This document shows positions 27,201 through 39,933 of a stretch of 64,000 nt of DNA, one piece after another. A program made the position numbers and the translations under genes. The notes beneath the pieces were generated by a model that did not search any database, was not told where the DNA came from, and was given only the letters and a program-made list of their open reading frames with translations. This stretch comes from Phorcus lineatus (Eukaryota; Mollusca; Gastropoda; Trochida; Trochidae): the NCBI GenBank assembly GCA_921293015.1, contig OV121081.1:65241022-65305021 (forward strand). The letters run 5' to 3'. The stretch's first letter is position 1. Each line of letters opens with the position of its first letter.

Positions 27201-30200
27201 GGAGTATAGGCTATAGTTTGCAGATTTTATTCACAGTTATAAGGGCTTATGTGAGGGTCCAAACATAGCAGGTCACGTGCAATAACATTTCCTCCCTTGT
27301 ATTTGATGAAATGGTAGTCTATAATGAACAATTGTTTCAGTGGCATTCTAGAAGTTGGTAGTATAAGGACGACAATGATATATGGGTTATAAAACTTCTA
27401 TATTACACAATGGCAACGTTTCGGTATAGATCCTTATACCGTTATCAAGCATAAATGATATCATATATGCTTGATAACGGTATAAGGATCGTCCTTATAA
27501 TGAACAAGAAAATCAGATCTTTCTAACAAATCAAATATATATAGAAATGTCACAGTAAGTTAAATGATATATTACATATGCAGCTACTTAAATAATTTCA
27601 TATCCAGAGGATGTATTAATAACAAAGTAGTTTTTTGACAACTACATAAAGTTTTTCCAAATTTTATCTTATGCACTAAACAAACAAATAAAGATATATC
27701 CATAGATTAACTTCTTAAATGAATTCTGAATGTGTTGTTTTCTTCTTCTGTTTCATATTGAATCAATACATAAAGTCAGTGATGCTCGTGATGAGTACAA
27801 AGAAAGAATAACGCACCAGAGCCGAGGGTGTGGATTGTCCTCTATAAACTGCTGAGCATCTGCTATTCCAACCTTCTCCAGTAAGTCACGTGTGTCTCGC
27901 AGCGACTGAAATCAAATGACACAACTGACATATGTACTGTAACAAGTAGCCACTATCATTTTAGTTGTTGAATCAGTTTGTCCTAAGAGAATTGAAATTG
28001 CCACTTGTTTAAAATTAAAAAAATGAGGGATTGGCCACTGGCTATTCAAGAATATTTTGGCCGCAAAAGTAAAAAATTCAAGGCCTACTGTGGTTAACAG
28101 CTATGGTTACTGCTGGCTAAAAAGACTTCAGCCCAAGCTGTATGAGAAGCACAGCAATAAGAGAAAATTTACTATAACCTAACCCCAATATGAATACTCA
28201 AAGGTCAGTAAATTATTTATGTAGCATTGTAATTTACAACAACTCACATTTCAGCTACATTTTGTTTGTTAAAAGACCAGAGTGAATGAGTGAGTTATTG
28301 TTTAACATCGCTTGGGCAATATTTCAGCCATTAGCGGCGTGCTAAAGACCAGAAAAAGCCCCCCAAAATAATAATAATATGCTCTAAAGGTTATTCCTTT
28401 TGAAGGAGACTCAGCAAAGCAGTATTTCATGATCTGTTTAATACCTTGATCTCAAGCTCGACCATGTCCTCTTTGGTAGGGTTCTCTGGGTCCTTCATGA
28501 TCTCGTCAAGGAGGGCAGATTTGATCTGCAGGTCGGTGAACTGGCAGATGTAACCACTGCATAGGATCGGCTCCTGGAGACATGTGCAGGTTTATTTTCA
28601 TTTAGTTACTCTAAATGTTCATAAATATTTGCTTGAATACATGAAAATCGTTGGTTCAATATCTGCCTTGTTATTTTGACTAGGGTTATAAGTTTGAAGG
28701 TTTCTTACCGACTTATTACATTACCAATAAAAGTAAAGTATTTATTTTCCCTAAAAAATGTATAACAACCGGTATAAATACAATCCAATTAGATAATTAC
28801 ATTCATGCGTCTGGTCCTAAAAGAATATGACACATTATCACTAGCAAGAAGATTTCAGGACAGGGATGTGTAAGAGCTGTCTAGATTAGTGTTATGTGGT
28901 GGTCTTTACATTGATAAATATACTTCTTGACATATCTACTTTTTATATACCTTCAAGGTATACTAGCAAGTTATGTAATGGTATGTAACAAGACTTGCCT
29001 CTGGGTCAAGGTTACGGAAGATGTACATGCGAGTCTTCTCCATCATTGCAAAGAGTTCAGAGTTATCCTCGGCCCATCTCATGTCCCACACATCCTTGCG
29101 CTCAAACTTGAGATGTTCCCCGACAACCTCTTTTCCATCCTCATCCGTCACCCGTGTGTCAGGGTCAAAGAAGGTAAGAACTCCAGCGATGTCAATTATC
29201 GCCAGTCGACTGGGTTATAAATTTCGAGATTGAATGAATATTAATTGTATAAAGTGTACACACAAAGCCAAACAACATCAATAGCTATAAAGGAGGGAAA
29301 GTAAAAATTGGAATAGATTATCTTTGAATTCAGCATAATAACAAAGTTTGTCCCATTCTTTGCATTTTAAAATTATATTAGGTGATTCTATGTTACTCAT
29401 GTGAAATAAGGATAACACTTACCTTGATGTACAGTTGAGGGATAGTTGATGAGGTCGACAGTTAAGGGCGTACTTGTGCGTCAATGCCAACAGTGGCATA
29501 GAGTAGCGGTTCAAAGTACCCGACTCTCGACCCTTTGGGGAAAAGATAGTAAATACATCAGAACTTTTCTGTCTCATGATTGTCTGCCCTTACTGTTAAG
29601 TTGAGGACAATTTCAAGGGAACAATCTGGGATTAGCCATGAGCTTATCACAGGCATAAATATATAATTGAAATCTTATTCTTTGAGAGGCATTTGAGAAG
29701 CGCATTTTTTTTCCATAAGAGTTCTTCCTCATTGTCATCAATAAACCAATTAAATCTATAAAGGATCCAGATAACTGTCACTGCATTGCATTTTGTTAAC
29801 AAATTTTTAAATACTCAACAGATTAGACCTGTGTATCATGGCCTCAGTGGCGAGACGATATATTCCGATTCCAATTTTATTAGGCGAGACAATATATCAC
29901 TGAAGTATTGCAAAGGAACCTGCGAGACAATTATCATCACGATACAGTGGTTGCGATACAATACATATCACTATGCTCTACAGTTCATAAAAGAAGAATA
30001 TATAGGACATAAAAAAGTAATGTTTTTCTTAGATACCAAACTGTCATAAACATTACATGAAGGGAAATTGCAAAATTAGAGAGGTTGAGAAATTGCGCAT
30101 AAAATATCAAAAATATCATAAATGTTCTTTTTGTTTGATCACTCTAATCTCTGAAATAGAGAGTTTTGTGTGTGTAATATATTATGTTAACAGTATCAGG

Positions 30201-33200
30201 ATATATTGTCTCTTATGGCAATACATCGATGTATCGTGGACCCTCACGATATAAATATCCTGATATATTGTCTAAATGTGTTTTGTATCGATGCACTCGT
30301 ATCGCGTAATAGACGATGCAAAGATCGATACTATCAATGAATCGTTACACCACTATAACGGATCAAGACTTACAGATGAAGAATGAAAAGGTTTCTTAGT
30401 CATCAATAAGGACAGAAAATCCACAAATATGAGATTTGTCATAATTGGCAATGAGTTGACTGAGCATAATATAGAAAAGGCAATGAAAAGGAGACTTCAA
30501 ATTCAAAGATTGCTAACTAAAAAAGTATCCTTCTTAAACTTACAACAAAGAGAATCTTGTCCGAAGCACAAATACAGCAGATTGGATCTTCAGTGCCCTG
30601 ATGAAAGACAGACAAAATATCAGACTTGCTTCAATCAACAAGGCTCATAAAATGATATTTAAAGTCTGATGAATGTCTTTGATAGAGTTGTACATTCAGA
30701 TTATAAAGGATAAAACAATTTATTCATTTCAACAGATGTATAACGTTGTGAGAAAACATGGAAGAGAATGTGGAAAGAAAAGGAAACCCTTAAAATCCAA
30801 AATAGAAAGTTGATTCAAATTTATGTTCAAAGAAAGGGAAAAGGGAAAAAACTTCACCAAAAAAAAATTATGTAAAAACATATTGAGTAGTGAGTTATAT
30901 CATTAGCTTCATCCATGGACACTGCCAAAAAGGAGTTGAAATGTGTTATCAAATTTGTTTTCACAAAAAATCTGCAGCAAAGCATTCATTACTATAGACT
31001 GCTTTACACTGAGCTGCTACCATTCTTACTTCTCTGTCCGTCACAGTGGTTGCCAAATTTTAATTCAGAACATGTTTTATTTCTGGTAACGTTTCGTTAG
31101 CATCCCGAGAACAATCAACGTAGACATTTTCCCAGGCTAAACACACAAGGAGACAAAAGAAGAAGGAAAAGTTTGCTATTGTGGCAGAAGGAAGGTAAGA
31201 ATACACCTGGCAACCCTTGTGCATCGATTCTGCCACCATTGCAGAGGTCCTACCTTCCCTTTACAACAGTAGTAATGCATCCACTCCTTATCTTTCTTTC
31301 TTCAAGTTTTGCGGAATCAACAAATTCAAACTAATTAGAATGGATTCCAACACAATGTTCCATGTTTTTTACATTACTGAGGATGCAAGGAGAAGGAAGA
31401 ATGGTAGCCGTCAAGTGTAAAGGGAATGTGAGCAAATATGCTTGTCTTGTTAAGGCAAGGCATCAAAGGTCAAAGCAACTTTAAAATAAACACATGAATC
31501 AATCCTCAATCATGCATATCCCAGCATTTCAAATATTTGATTATGCCTTTGTATCTTTATCACAAGTACCTAATGGGGAAAATGCAAGAGGAATCACATC
31601 ATTAGCAGAAAGATTATAGTAATCAACTTACTAACTATATATAATTAAAAAAATAAGAACACAAATCTTTAAAGAAAAAATACAGAAATTATTTAAAATC
31701 ATGAACATAAAAAACATGTCTTTATTTGTAGTTATGATTTTAATTGGCCATTCAAAACAATTCATTCTACTGACTAAAAGAAAATCACCACCAGATTCAC
31801 AGAAATAACTAAACATTCTCATATACCTGCATTCGTCCTTTCAGCATCTTTTAGTGATAAAAACACAATCATGTTACAAAAAATGAAATTATGTTTTGCA
31901 AATATACACACAAGGATTATGTCAATGATTTTTCACAGTATAAGTCATTTACCATTGACTGATGAGGATGTTAAACAAACATGATTAGGGACATATTGTA
32001 TGTTGTTGAAGTCCAATTTGTCAAACTTTACCAATAATTTTATTCTATCAAAAGGAAGTGGTTGTTTCTGAAAATAACCATGCTAATAATCATCAGTTCA
32101 GTATTGAGACAATATACAGGTTGTGGTCGTGATTTGTGATAAAAAGGACATATTTACAGAAAACCCAATAGCATACATGGGTTGTTCGAGTTAAGTTTGT
32201 CATTTAACTACTATTATCATGTAAATGAGATGCTAAATTTAGACTCCTTAACATTTACATGGCAGATTTTTGTTAATCATGAAAAAACCAAAACATTTTT
32301 TATTTTGGCATTTTAGGGAAAAGTTGCAAGATTAAAGCGATTTTAACTATCTTCAAAACAATGGTATTTTTTGCTCTTATCTAAGCCACTTAAAACATTT
32401 GAAGCTTATACTGTGTCAATTGTGTTAACATTCCACTTATCATTAAAAAACAAATCTTGTCAATTTTCACCTTCAACCAAGGCAAAGTACATAATGATAA
32501 TACCAAAATTTTGTATTTTTTCAAGGCATTTTCAATTTTGTTCAAGGCAATTATCATTTGAATAATCACATAACTTACATTGAAGGCCTTGCTGAAGTCC
32601 ACCTCTTCTTGCGGGGCAGTGCCTGATGGCATGTCATCTATATGGTAAAGTCTGCAACACAACCACAGACCAACGTCAAACATCATTTTTTCCTACTTTC
32701 ATTATCAAGGTATGGTGTGCTCAGTGTATAATAACTGAAATATAATGAGTAGCTACTGGTGTACATACTACGTCTATGATTCTTACATATTTACTTCTCA
32801 CTCTTAACAATTTGCTCATTTCTTTTGACTATTTTGTGTATACATTTTGCATCAAATTACAAATATACAAACTAACTATAATCAAGCGGGAGTGATTTAT
32901 CACATAGGAGTGGGGACGGAAAGTGGTGGAGTTGGTTACATATATAGAGGATATCATATAAGTGTACATGACATACTTTGTGTACGACACGAGTACTTAA
33001 TATTAATATTTCCCGAGCGAGAGCGAGTATGTCATGGACACAAATATGATATTCTGTTTATTACCAAGGTCGAGAAATCAAAGAAACTAATCAACATCCA
33101 AGAATAGGCATAGGAACATTTGGAACACAATGTCATAGCCAAACTGTGTCATCAAAGCATTGTTTTTGATGTGACGTCACAATGAAAGAGTGATATTTTG

Positions 33201-36200
33201 CCCTAGGGCATCGTATAAAAAATATCAACCCCGATGGGATTGCCCTCGTAGGTAATAAAATGTGTGAAACACCCTTCATCCTCAAGTGGATCCTAATCAA
33301 GGGGTTCAAGCACCTCTAACTAATCGGGATGACAAACATCATCTTTGACTGCAGGCATTCATTCCTCTTCTTTCAAAGGTTCATCACGATTGATTGCAGT
33401 TAAACCAATGTTTACACTGAATCTTACCTCTCTGATCCTGCTTTCCTCTTGCTGGCCATCTCGAGGGTAGCCAGCTTCTTGGGGTTCTTGAACTGCCATG
33501 TGTAGAAAGCCTCCTTGGAAGCTGTGATGATGTGGGTCTTGGTCATGGTCAGGTACACTGGATCCATCTCAATGTACTTGGAGTCGAGGGGGGTGCCGAT
33601 AGAGTTGCACAACACCAACACATACTGTGGGAGGAACAATAAACAAAAAGCTACTTACAAAAGTAGCATGTATCCATAAAACCTATTATTCCTTCAATGG
33701 GACAATATCATAAGATGCATATCATGACAAATTACACAAAAAGTTGGGACATAATGTGAAGCTATGATTATAACTTATACCAAAACGAAACACAGTAATA
33801 CAAGTAAAAAGTAGATTTTAAGAGAAATTTAAAATTTTGTCAAGTTAATTTCACTAAAAAAACCCATAAAAATCGCATAAAGAGAAACCAAACAAACCAA
33901 AATAAATGAATGTCTTACTTGACCAATCATCTCCTCTGCTTTAGTTGCCAAGCAACAATAATCTCCATAAGCTGTGACAGCAATCAGATTCTTCACATAT
34001 TTCACATATTTCTGAAAGAGTCAAACAAAATGAATACATTATGATACAAATCTGTTTATCAGTTGCTATCTTCAGGAAATATTTGTTAGAATATTGTTGA
34101 TTAAGATATTGGTCTGACTATATATATGAAAAACCTTTTGTTGTCCGATGGCTGGTTTGGAACACTGAAATCTGTGACAAAATACTTTCAAGGGTGATGA
34201 CAGTTTTGTATGAGCCTTTAACCTTGGAGAACACTTAACCAAAGGTTATAGATTTTACAGTTAACAATAAGTACAGCAGTTCCCAAAAATCTTGGTTGAA
34301 GCTCAAAAACTCATAAAATATTGATTGCATCACGCTGAATAGGAGAAATGTGCACCACTGACATACTACCAAAAGCATGTGTAAAGTCTCTGGCATTTTA
34401 ATTAAAAACTGTGGGAGAAGTTGATTTTGCAAGATAGGTACTCTTTGCCAGCAAGGGATTACAATTCTGAAACACTTAAATTCTTAAAACTAAATCTAAG
34501 ACTAAATATTTTGTTACAAATGGCTATTACCTCATTATTCTTGGTGTCCCAGAAGATGACGCAGTGTTCCTGCCTGTCTGGTTTGGTGAAGGAGTACACG
34601 ACCGTGTTGGAACAGTACCCCCACTGCAACATCATACATGGAATATGTATCAGACTCACTATAAACTTTATCAATATAAACACTTTACGAATAAATATCT
34701 GAAATTTCTTGAAATTTATGTATCTAAGTTATATTAAAATGAACATGCCCAGATATTGCTAAAACAAGTATATTTTTCAGAAACTGAACATTAACTAGAA
34801 AATCATTAATAAAGAAACAGTAAAATTTGATTCTGATTGAATCTCTGACTCACCTTATAATCTGGTCGAATGTTTGCAAAGTAGATGAAGGAATCCACAG
34901 CTAGCGCAATCCTCAGACTGCCTCCTTCCCAAGAACATGCATACATCTGCTTGCCAGGAACTTTCAGTGTTCGCAAATGCTAAAAGAATCCAGATATTGT
35001 GATATTGACCACTTAACAGATTAGAGCAGTAAATATTTTGCCTCTACTAACCTCCAAAAACATTACTCACAGACATAGATATTTTCATAAAATGTACAAA
35101 TAAAAAAAATTATTACATATTTCTTTTTAAAAAAAAAAAGGAAATAGGATACATTTTCAATACATCATACACAAAATACAACTTACCTCACCGAATGGTG
35201 TATAGAACTGCACAACGTTGACCTCCTTATCCTGCCCCATTGCATGCTGGGAACCTGCCACTGCCAGTACATTGCCGCCATGGTTCCAAGCAATCTCAGC
35301 CACATGCATGCCAGTGTCAATAAGTACAGGGTCTGCAGAAAGACGATTTCTTTTTTCAATCTTGTGCATATAAAATAATTTTTGAAAAATGAAAACAAAA
35401 TGACACTTATTTAATTGAAATAAATGCAACACAAGAGTTATAAAAATAAATGTACATAATTAAGTGATTTATCAAGCATTTTGCTTTTTACATGCCAATC
35501 GACTTCCATCAGTGTTTCAGATTGTTTTCAGTCAGAGTGAGACAAATGTCTCATGAAGCTAAAAAATGATGATACATTTTCAAAAACAATGAGTCAAGCA
35601 TTAAAACAAACAAAAAATTCAAATATTTTGTTCTGATTTTTGTGACATAAACGTTTCCATTTATTCAATCAATGTTTATTCATGAATTAGGCCATTCAGC
35701 CCATATTACAGAAGTACAATCAATAAAATATATAAGGTCAACATTAAAATAATTCATACTGTATGTTACACTCTGGTCATTAAGCTTTATAAATCATTAT
35801 ACATTTTGTTTTCTAAGTAAGGAGCTAAAAATATAAATGTGCCAAGTTTCCAAGCTTGTTTTTCATTTTTGCACATTCTTCCAATTACAGAAATGTTCAG
35901 ATATTCATAATCATTGAGATATTTTGTTCTATAGATATTATATAATGGGCAGCTGAGTATAAAGTGATTTTCGTTTTCTATCACATAATTGTTAGTTGTT
36001 TTGCAATATTCACAGAAACGCTCCTCTTCTGGTGTGTTGTCCCATCTTCCTGTTTCAATTTTCAGATTATGATTTCCACATCGAAATTTTGATAGATATT
36101 TCTTCAAAGTATGATTCTTGACAGTTAGCAAATATTTTTCTGGTTTTAAGGTTTTTAATTGACAATCAAATGAAAGCTTAAGGGTATTGCTGATATTTGA

Positions 36201-39200
36201 CTGCCAATTCATTAACTGCATGTCTTTAAGTCGTTGAGTGAAAACTTAAAAATGTCTGCACGCATCCTACTCCTTGTGATTCCATTATTAAAGCCGGTCA
36301 TATATCAAAACTGTGCAGCAGGTGTCTAAAATTTAATTTTAATTCAGTCCCTCAAATCATTCTGAATTTTCCAAACAGTTTTTAACTAAATGCTTAACAT
36401 TTCAATGTATAATAAGCAAGTTTCACTAGTCATTCATTCAGTTAATCACTACTGGGTGTTTAGAATTTTAATATAACAGCAAAGCAGACGATGTACAGTT
36501 CTATTTATAGACGTGTAACCGTGCCGTGGTAAAATACTGAAAATATATTACATTGAGTAAACTAAAAGCACTCAAGTTCTTTTAAACATGATTAAGGAGA
36601 ATTATGATGCATATTAGCTACTTGACACACACCACGTAATGTTTTGACCCTGTAACGAAAGCCGACAGTGACAATCACCTCAGATATGATATGGGTCGCT
36701 GTTCCTTTGTGCACCCCATTTAACGCAAGCTCCAAACACTGTGGGCTTGATATATATCATGCTCGGTCGATGCATGGAGCTTTGTAACCGGAAATTGAAG
36801 TTATTGGAGGGAGGGTATAGTAACAGCATGTAAACAATGAGGACTTGCGATTTCCCGACAGTTTATTATTGTATCCTCTATGAAGATGAGTAGACAGCTT
36901 TTTCAAAATTTAATTGTAGAATTAAACAATTACACGCGACAGTTAGGCGCATAAGGCTGAAAACCCATGCGACATTTTTTAGAAATCATGCGAGAATGTC
37001 GCGGTCGCGCCGTAAATCTGAAACACTGTTCCATAAATCATTCTTGGGTGAAAAAAGGATGCTCAGGAAATGAGGTTAATGACACTAATACCAAAACTTT
37101 TGCAGGATTTTCAGTGTATATCTAAAATCTTGACTTTTGTAAATTGTTTATTTCAAGATTAATATTTTGAGAAGTGAAGTTGTTTGAGGGAGAATACTTT
37201 TACTTAGATGAATAGCCTAAAGAATAAAGTTCATATATACCGATTTACCTTTTAGAACTTGACTGCCAATAATACTTACTTTCATCAATGTCTTGTCTCA
37301 TGATCTGGCAGCGTCCATTGTCGAAGCAGAGTGCCAGACTGGGACAGTTTGGTTCCACGTAGCCATAGAGACCGTTGTACCACTGAAGTCCGGCGATGTG
37401 TATAGCTCCGGTCACATTGGACAGGCAGTACACCTGCAGCTTGGTCTTAAACACAGATAAACACAGATATTGTTACTGTTGCAATATAGATTAATGCAAA
37501 ATTTTCTTGAAACAATTGTAATGACTAGTAAATGAAAATCGCTCCAACTTATTAAAACTATTGCTAATCATCTCAACTCTAGTTAATGAATATTCATCGC
37601 AGAATCAACTCACAATGAAATTGCCTGTATTGTCAAATATGTGCACTTCTCCATTGACCATCCCAAACAGAATCTGCTTGCCGTCTGGTGACCACTGGAA
37701 CGAAATGTTTATGTATCTAGTAATTAGTTTGAATCATAAAATCTGATAATAAAGAGAAGGAGAAACATTTCCTTTATCGATTGAAAGATTGTATTCGATA
37801 CTTATCAGGATCAAAAGAGAAGCTAATGATACACAGGCAGGTAGTTACCTCAACACATGCTAGCTGTAAGCCACGAAGCTCTTTACCCCAAATCCGGTTA
37901 CCGTCAACTGATCCCACAATGACAGCTCCTGAAAACATGTATTTTTAAACTACATGAATAATTTCATAAATAAAGAATATTTCTAAAAATATGCAGCCAT
38001 ATTAAAGAGGCTCTAAAGTTTCTTTCTGCAAAAAAAAAAATCTAACCACTCACAGGAAGAATTATTGAATTTGGTGTAGTAGCATAAAATCTATAATTCT
38101 TACCATCTTCATAAACAATGCAGATTTTCTGACCATCAGCGTTCCACTTCATGCCCCGAACAACAGATTTGTTTCTGTTGTTGATCATCTCTTCATACCA
38201 AGATCCTGAAAATAAAAGACATTGTATATATTGACTTTATATGAGAATTATTAATTTTAGTTTGTGCAACAATTATTTTATTTTCTCTTTAACGTTTTTA
38301 GTTTACGTTTCTGTTTTTATATTCAACCTACTTTTACATTCACCCAACCGGAAGTACGTCACTTTCATTTGGGTACTTAGGTACATTTGCCTCTTTATGC
38401 ATTACAAATTATTTGCTCATTTATCTATTCATGCCTACTGTCTTTTGTTGTTCTTTTCACTTTAGTATATCAGCCTAATGGCCTCCAGTACATGAATGTT
38501 AAATAAATACAGGTAAGTATCATGTATCATTCACAATTGCCTGTAGTTTGCAATCTTATTCAAAACTGTCACTTGTTATTATGAACATTTCATCTGCTGT
38601 TTGTTGTTTTTTATTTACCTTTATAAAGCATCCACACAATGATAAGTCCATATTGATCACTAGTAGTGAGTTTCTGGTAGTGTTCATTCCATGTGACACA
38701 CTTGACAGCACCTGGTTCAACAATCATCATTGCTATCATCTTATTAGAGGCAAACCATACAGGAATATCATTGGTCACTGTTTGTAAAGTAGCATGAAGA
38801 CATCTGGCATGCACATTTATCTGTATAAATTTTGTCTGCTAAAAAAACTTACAGAGTTGTTTTCAAAGGATATAACTGATAACATATACATTTTATTCAT
38901 GTTTATCACTACAAATTATTGCAGATTCTATTCAGATATGTCACTACAAATCATTACATACTGTAAAGATAAGATCAGAGGTGATCTCAATGAAAGGTAT
39001 TATGTAAAGTTTGTAAACACAGGAGTAAATACTTCTATATCACCATCAATGACAAATTATTGCTCTGAAGATTCAACCTTGTTAACAATTTATTTGATAA
39101 ACATACCACTGTGACCCTCCAACGACTGATTCATAGACAGATTACTTGGGGCAGCAAGACCTTTCACCTTCATGTCCTTTCCTATAAAATGTTTTCAAGG

Positions 39201-39933
39201 TAGAAAAAAATTCTGTAGAGTGCCATAGAGTACGTAGGTTGAGTAAAATCTATCAAATGTTATCATTGGTGTTATTTCAATGAAAAGGACTAAATAACAA
39301 TATAGTGCTCACTTTAGATGATTGATATTAGAAAAAAACACTTGGAACGATACATTTGATGAAACAAAAAGGAATTATGCAATTATGGAATATCTGATCA
39401 GACTATTTTCATTATAACACTAAAGATCTATATTTCAAAATGGAAAAGTTTGATGTTTCAATCTTGAAAGAAAAATACCTGTTTGAGTTTCTAGCTTCAG
39501 TACTTTTAGCAAACCATCTTCCCCACCACAGGCTATATAACCATGTTCCTTGTTCCATGATACACATCGTAATTTCGTGTTGTTAGGAATAGCAATCTGA
39601 AATTAAGCAAAATGTGCAAGTTTAATATGTCCGCATTCCTACAAAGGTTAACAGTAACTACTGAAAATTCTTGTAATATCTTCATACAGCTTGCACCATT
39701 GCGGTGTAATCATTCATGCCTTAACTGTTTTAATAATAAAATTTCAATCAATAAATAATAAAATCGTTTACGTTTCTACTTCGACAACAGATGTGTTTAG
39801 CTTCACTAGCAACCAACATTTATTGAATTTTATTCACTGATAAACCTTGATACAGCGGACTTAAATCATTTTAAAATTGTTTTCTAATAGAAAAATTTAT
39901 CAAATTCACCTTCTTGCTCAAGTAGACGAACAT
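18274..39933 (-). CDS. WDR35: WD repeat-containing protein 35 (IFT121), full length
   Basis: Thirty-one coding exons: 39933-39910, 39596-39479, 39181-39107, 38711-38619, 38205-38104, 37928-37849, 37694-37614, 37445-37280, 35332-35187, 34979-34854, 34623-34531, 34011-33919, 33624-33428, 32651-32579, 30597-30544, 29532-29423, 29209-28999, 28573-28445, 27905-27817, 27190-27073, 26798-26713, 26343-26200, 26051-25919, 25621-25559, 25103-24891, 24411-24262, 21383-21254, 20064-19978, 19237-19108, 18750-18682, 18439-18274. They sum to 3549 nt, 1182 aa, with phases agreeing at every junction (human about 1170-1181). It starts [17 protein letters not shown]. The N-terminal half holds two WD40 propellers ([22 protein letters not shown]), the C-terminal half TPR-like helices ([15 protein letters not shown]), and the end has paired Cys motifs (CPSC, CSYCKH, CPLCH). 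WDR35 is an IFT-A subunit for retrograde ciliary transport. It is divergent from RPL30. Confidence 0.97.
21516..23919. mobile_element. PiggyBac-like non-autonomous element, TTAA-flanked (WDR35 intron 26)
   Basis: A 2396-bp insert (21520-23915) is bracketed by TTAA at 21516-21519 and 23916-23919. It begins CCCTTAAGATGC and ends GCAACGGAAGGG, whose reverse complement is CCCTTCCGTTGC, so the ends are short imperfect inverted repeats starting CCCTT. TTAA target duplication plus CCC ends are the hallmark of piggyBac. Base composition shifts inside: GC-rich patches near both ends, for example a CCCGGAATATTCCGGG palindrome at about 21537 and a GCGCTGAGCGCGTGCG hairpin near 23236, against a very AT-rich core. 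No transposase frame is readable. The core has several related AT-rich blocks (TTCAATTCCATATATAATTTGCATGT near 23118 and 23402 are close copies). Confidence 0.75.
27362..27499. repeat. Inverted repeat with 25-bp perfect arms (WDR35 intron 19)
   Basis: Arm 27429-27453 (GATCCTTATACCGTTATCAA, then GCATA) is exactly mirrored at 27466-27490 around a 12-base loop that is itself near-palindromic (TGATATCA). A TATAAGGACG at 27362-27371 also has its complement at 27490-27499. The adjacent phrase GGCAACGTTTCGGTATA resembles ends of Penelope-like retroelements as I remember them. It is probably a terminal fragment of such an element; the hairpin is seen, the family is a guess. Confidence 0.65.
28288..28340. 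repeat. Dispersed repeat copy (WDR35 intron 18)
   Basis: This reads GAGTGAGTTATTGTTTAACA, then TCGCTTGGGCAA and AGCCATTAGCGGCGT. It is a second copy of the repeat at 6499-6548. Confidence 0.55.
29845..30354. mobile_element. MITE-like element with CAGTGG ends (WDR35 intron 15)
   Basis: The left end CAGTGGCGAGACGATAT and the reverse complement of the right end, AGTGGTGTAACGATTC, are similar inverted repeats. Inside, the phrase GATATATTGTCT and its complement GACAATATATC recur, as do CGAT-rich phrases such as CATCGATGTATCG. CAGTGG ends are common among hAT-type MITEs. I found no exact target duplication, so the borders are approximate. It lies beside the 54-bp WDR35 exon at 30544-30597. Confidence 0.55.
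32951..33052. repeat. Short foldback repeat (WDR35 intron 13)
   Basis: ATATCATATAAGTGTACATG, continuing ACATACT (32951-32977), is mirrored with about three mismatches by 33026-33052. The centre is about 48 bases and includes a CGAGCGAGAGCGAG patch. The element is non-coding. Confidence 0.6.
35655..36240 (-). mobile_element. 5'-truncated LINE, C-terminal ORF end (WDR35 intron 8)
   Basis: On the minus strand, 36221-35787 encodes the C-terminal part of a LINE ORF2: a helical stretch, [16 protein letters not shown], then [17 protein letters not shown] and a hydrophobic tail. The CxxC-x(n)-HxxxxC arrangement after TGRW is also present in the element at 53216-54890 (KICQVC, HFLLICPLY), so the two belong to related families. 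No reverse-transcriptase domain remains. The 3' end carries TATGGGCTGAATGGCC and then TGAATAAA. It is inserted in the same orientation as its host gene. Confidence 0.8.

Noticed and set aside
27420..27490. An active hammerhead ribozyme
   Set aside because: The conserved CUGAUGA strand is CTTGATAA here and the GAAA junction does not fit with the stem. At most this is a decayed relic.
31827..31847. A 21-nt candidate microexon on the minus strand (AAAG|ATGCTG...GCAG|GTATAT) inside the WDR35 intron between exons 14 and 15
   Set aside because: It has splice-like borders and keeps the frame, but the seven residues have no counterpart that I recognise in WDR35, and the protein is continuous without it. 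RNA evidence would be needed.
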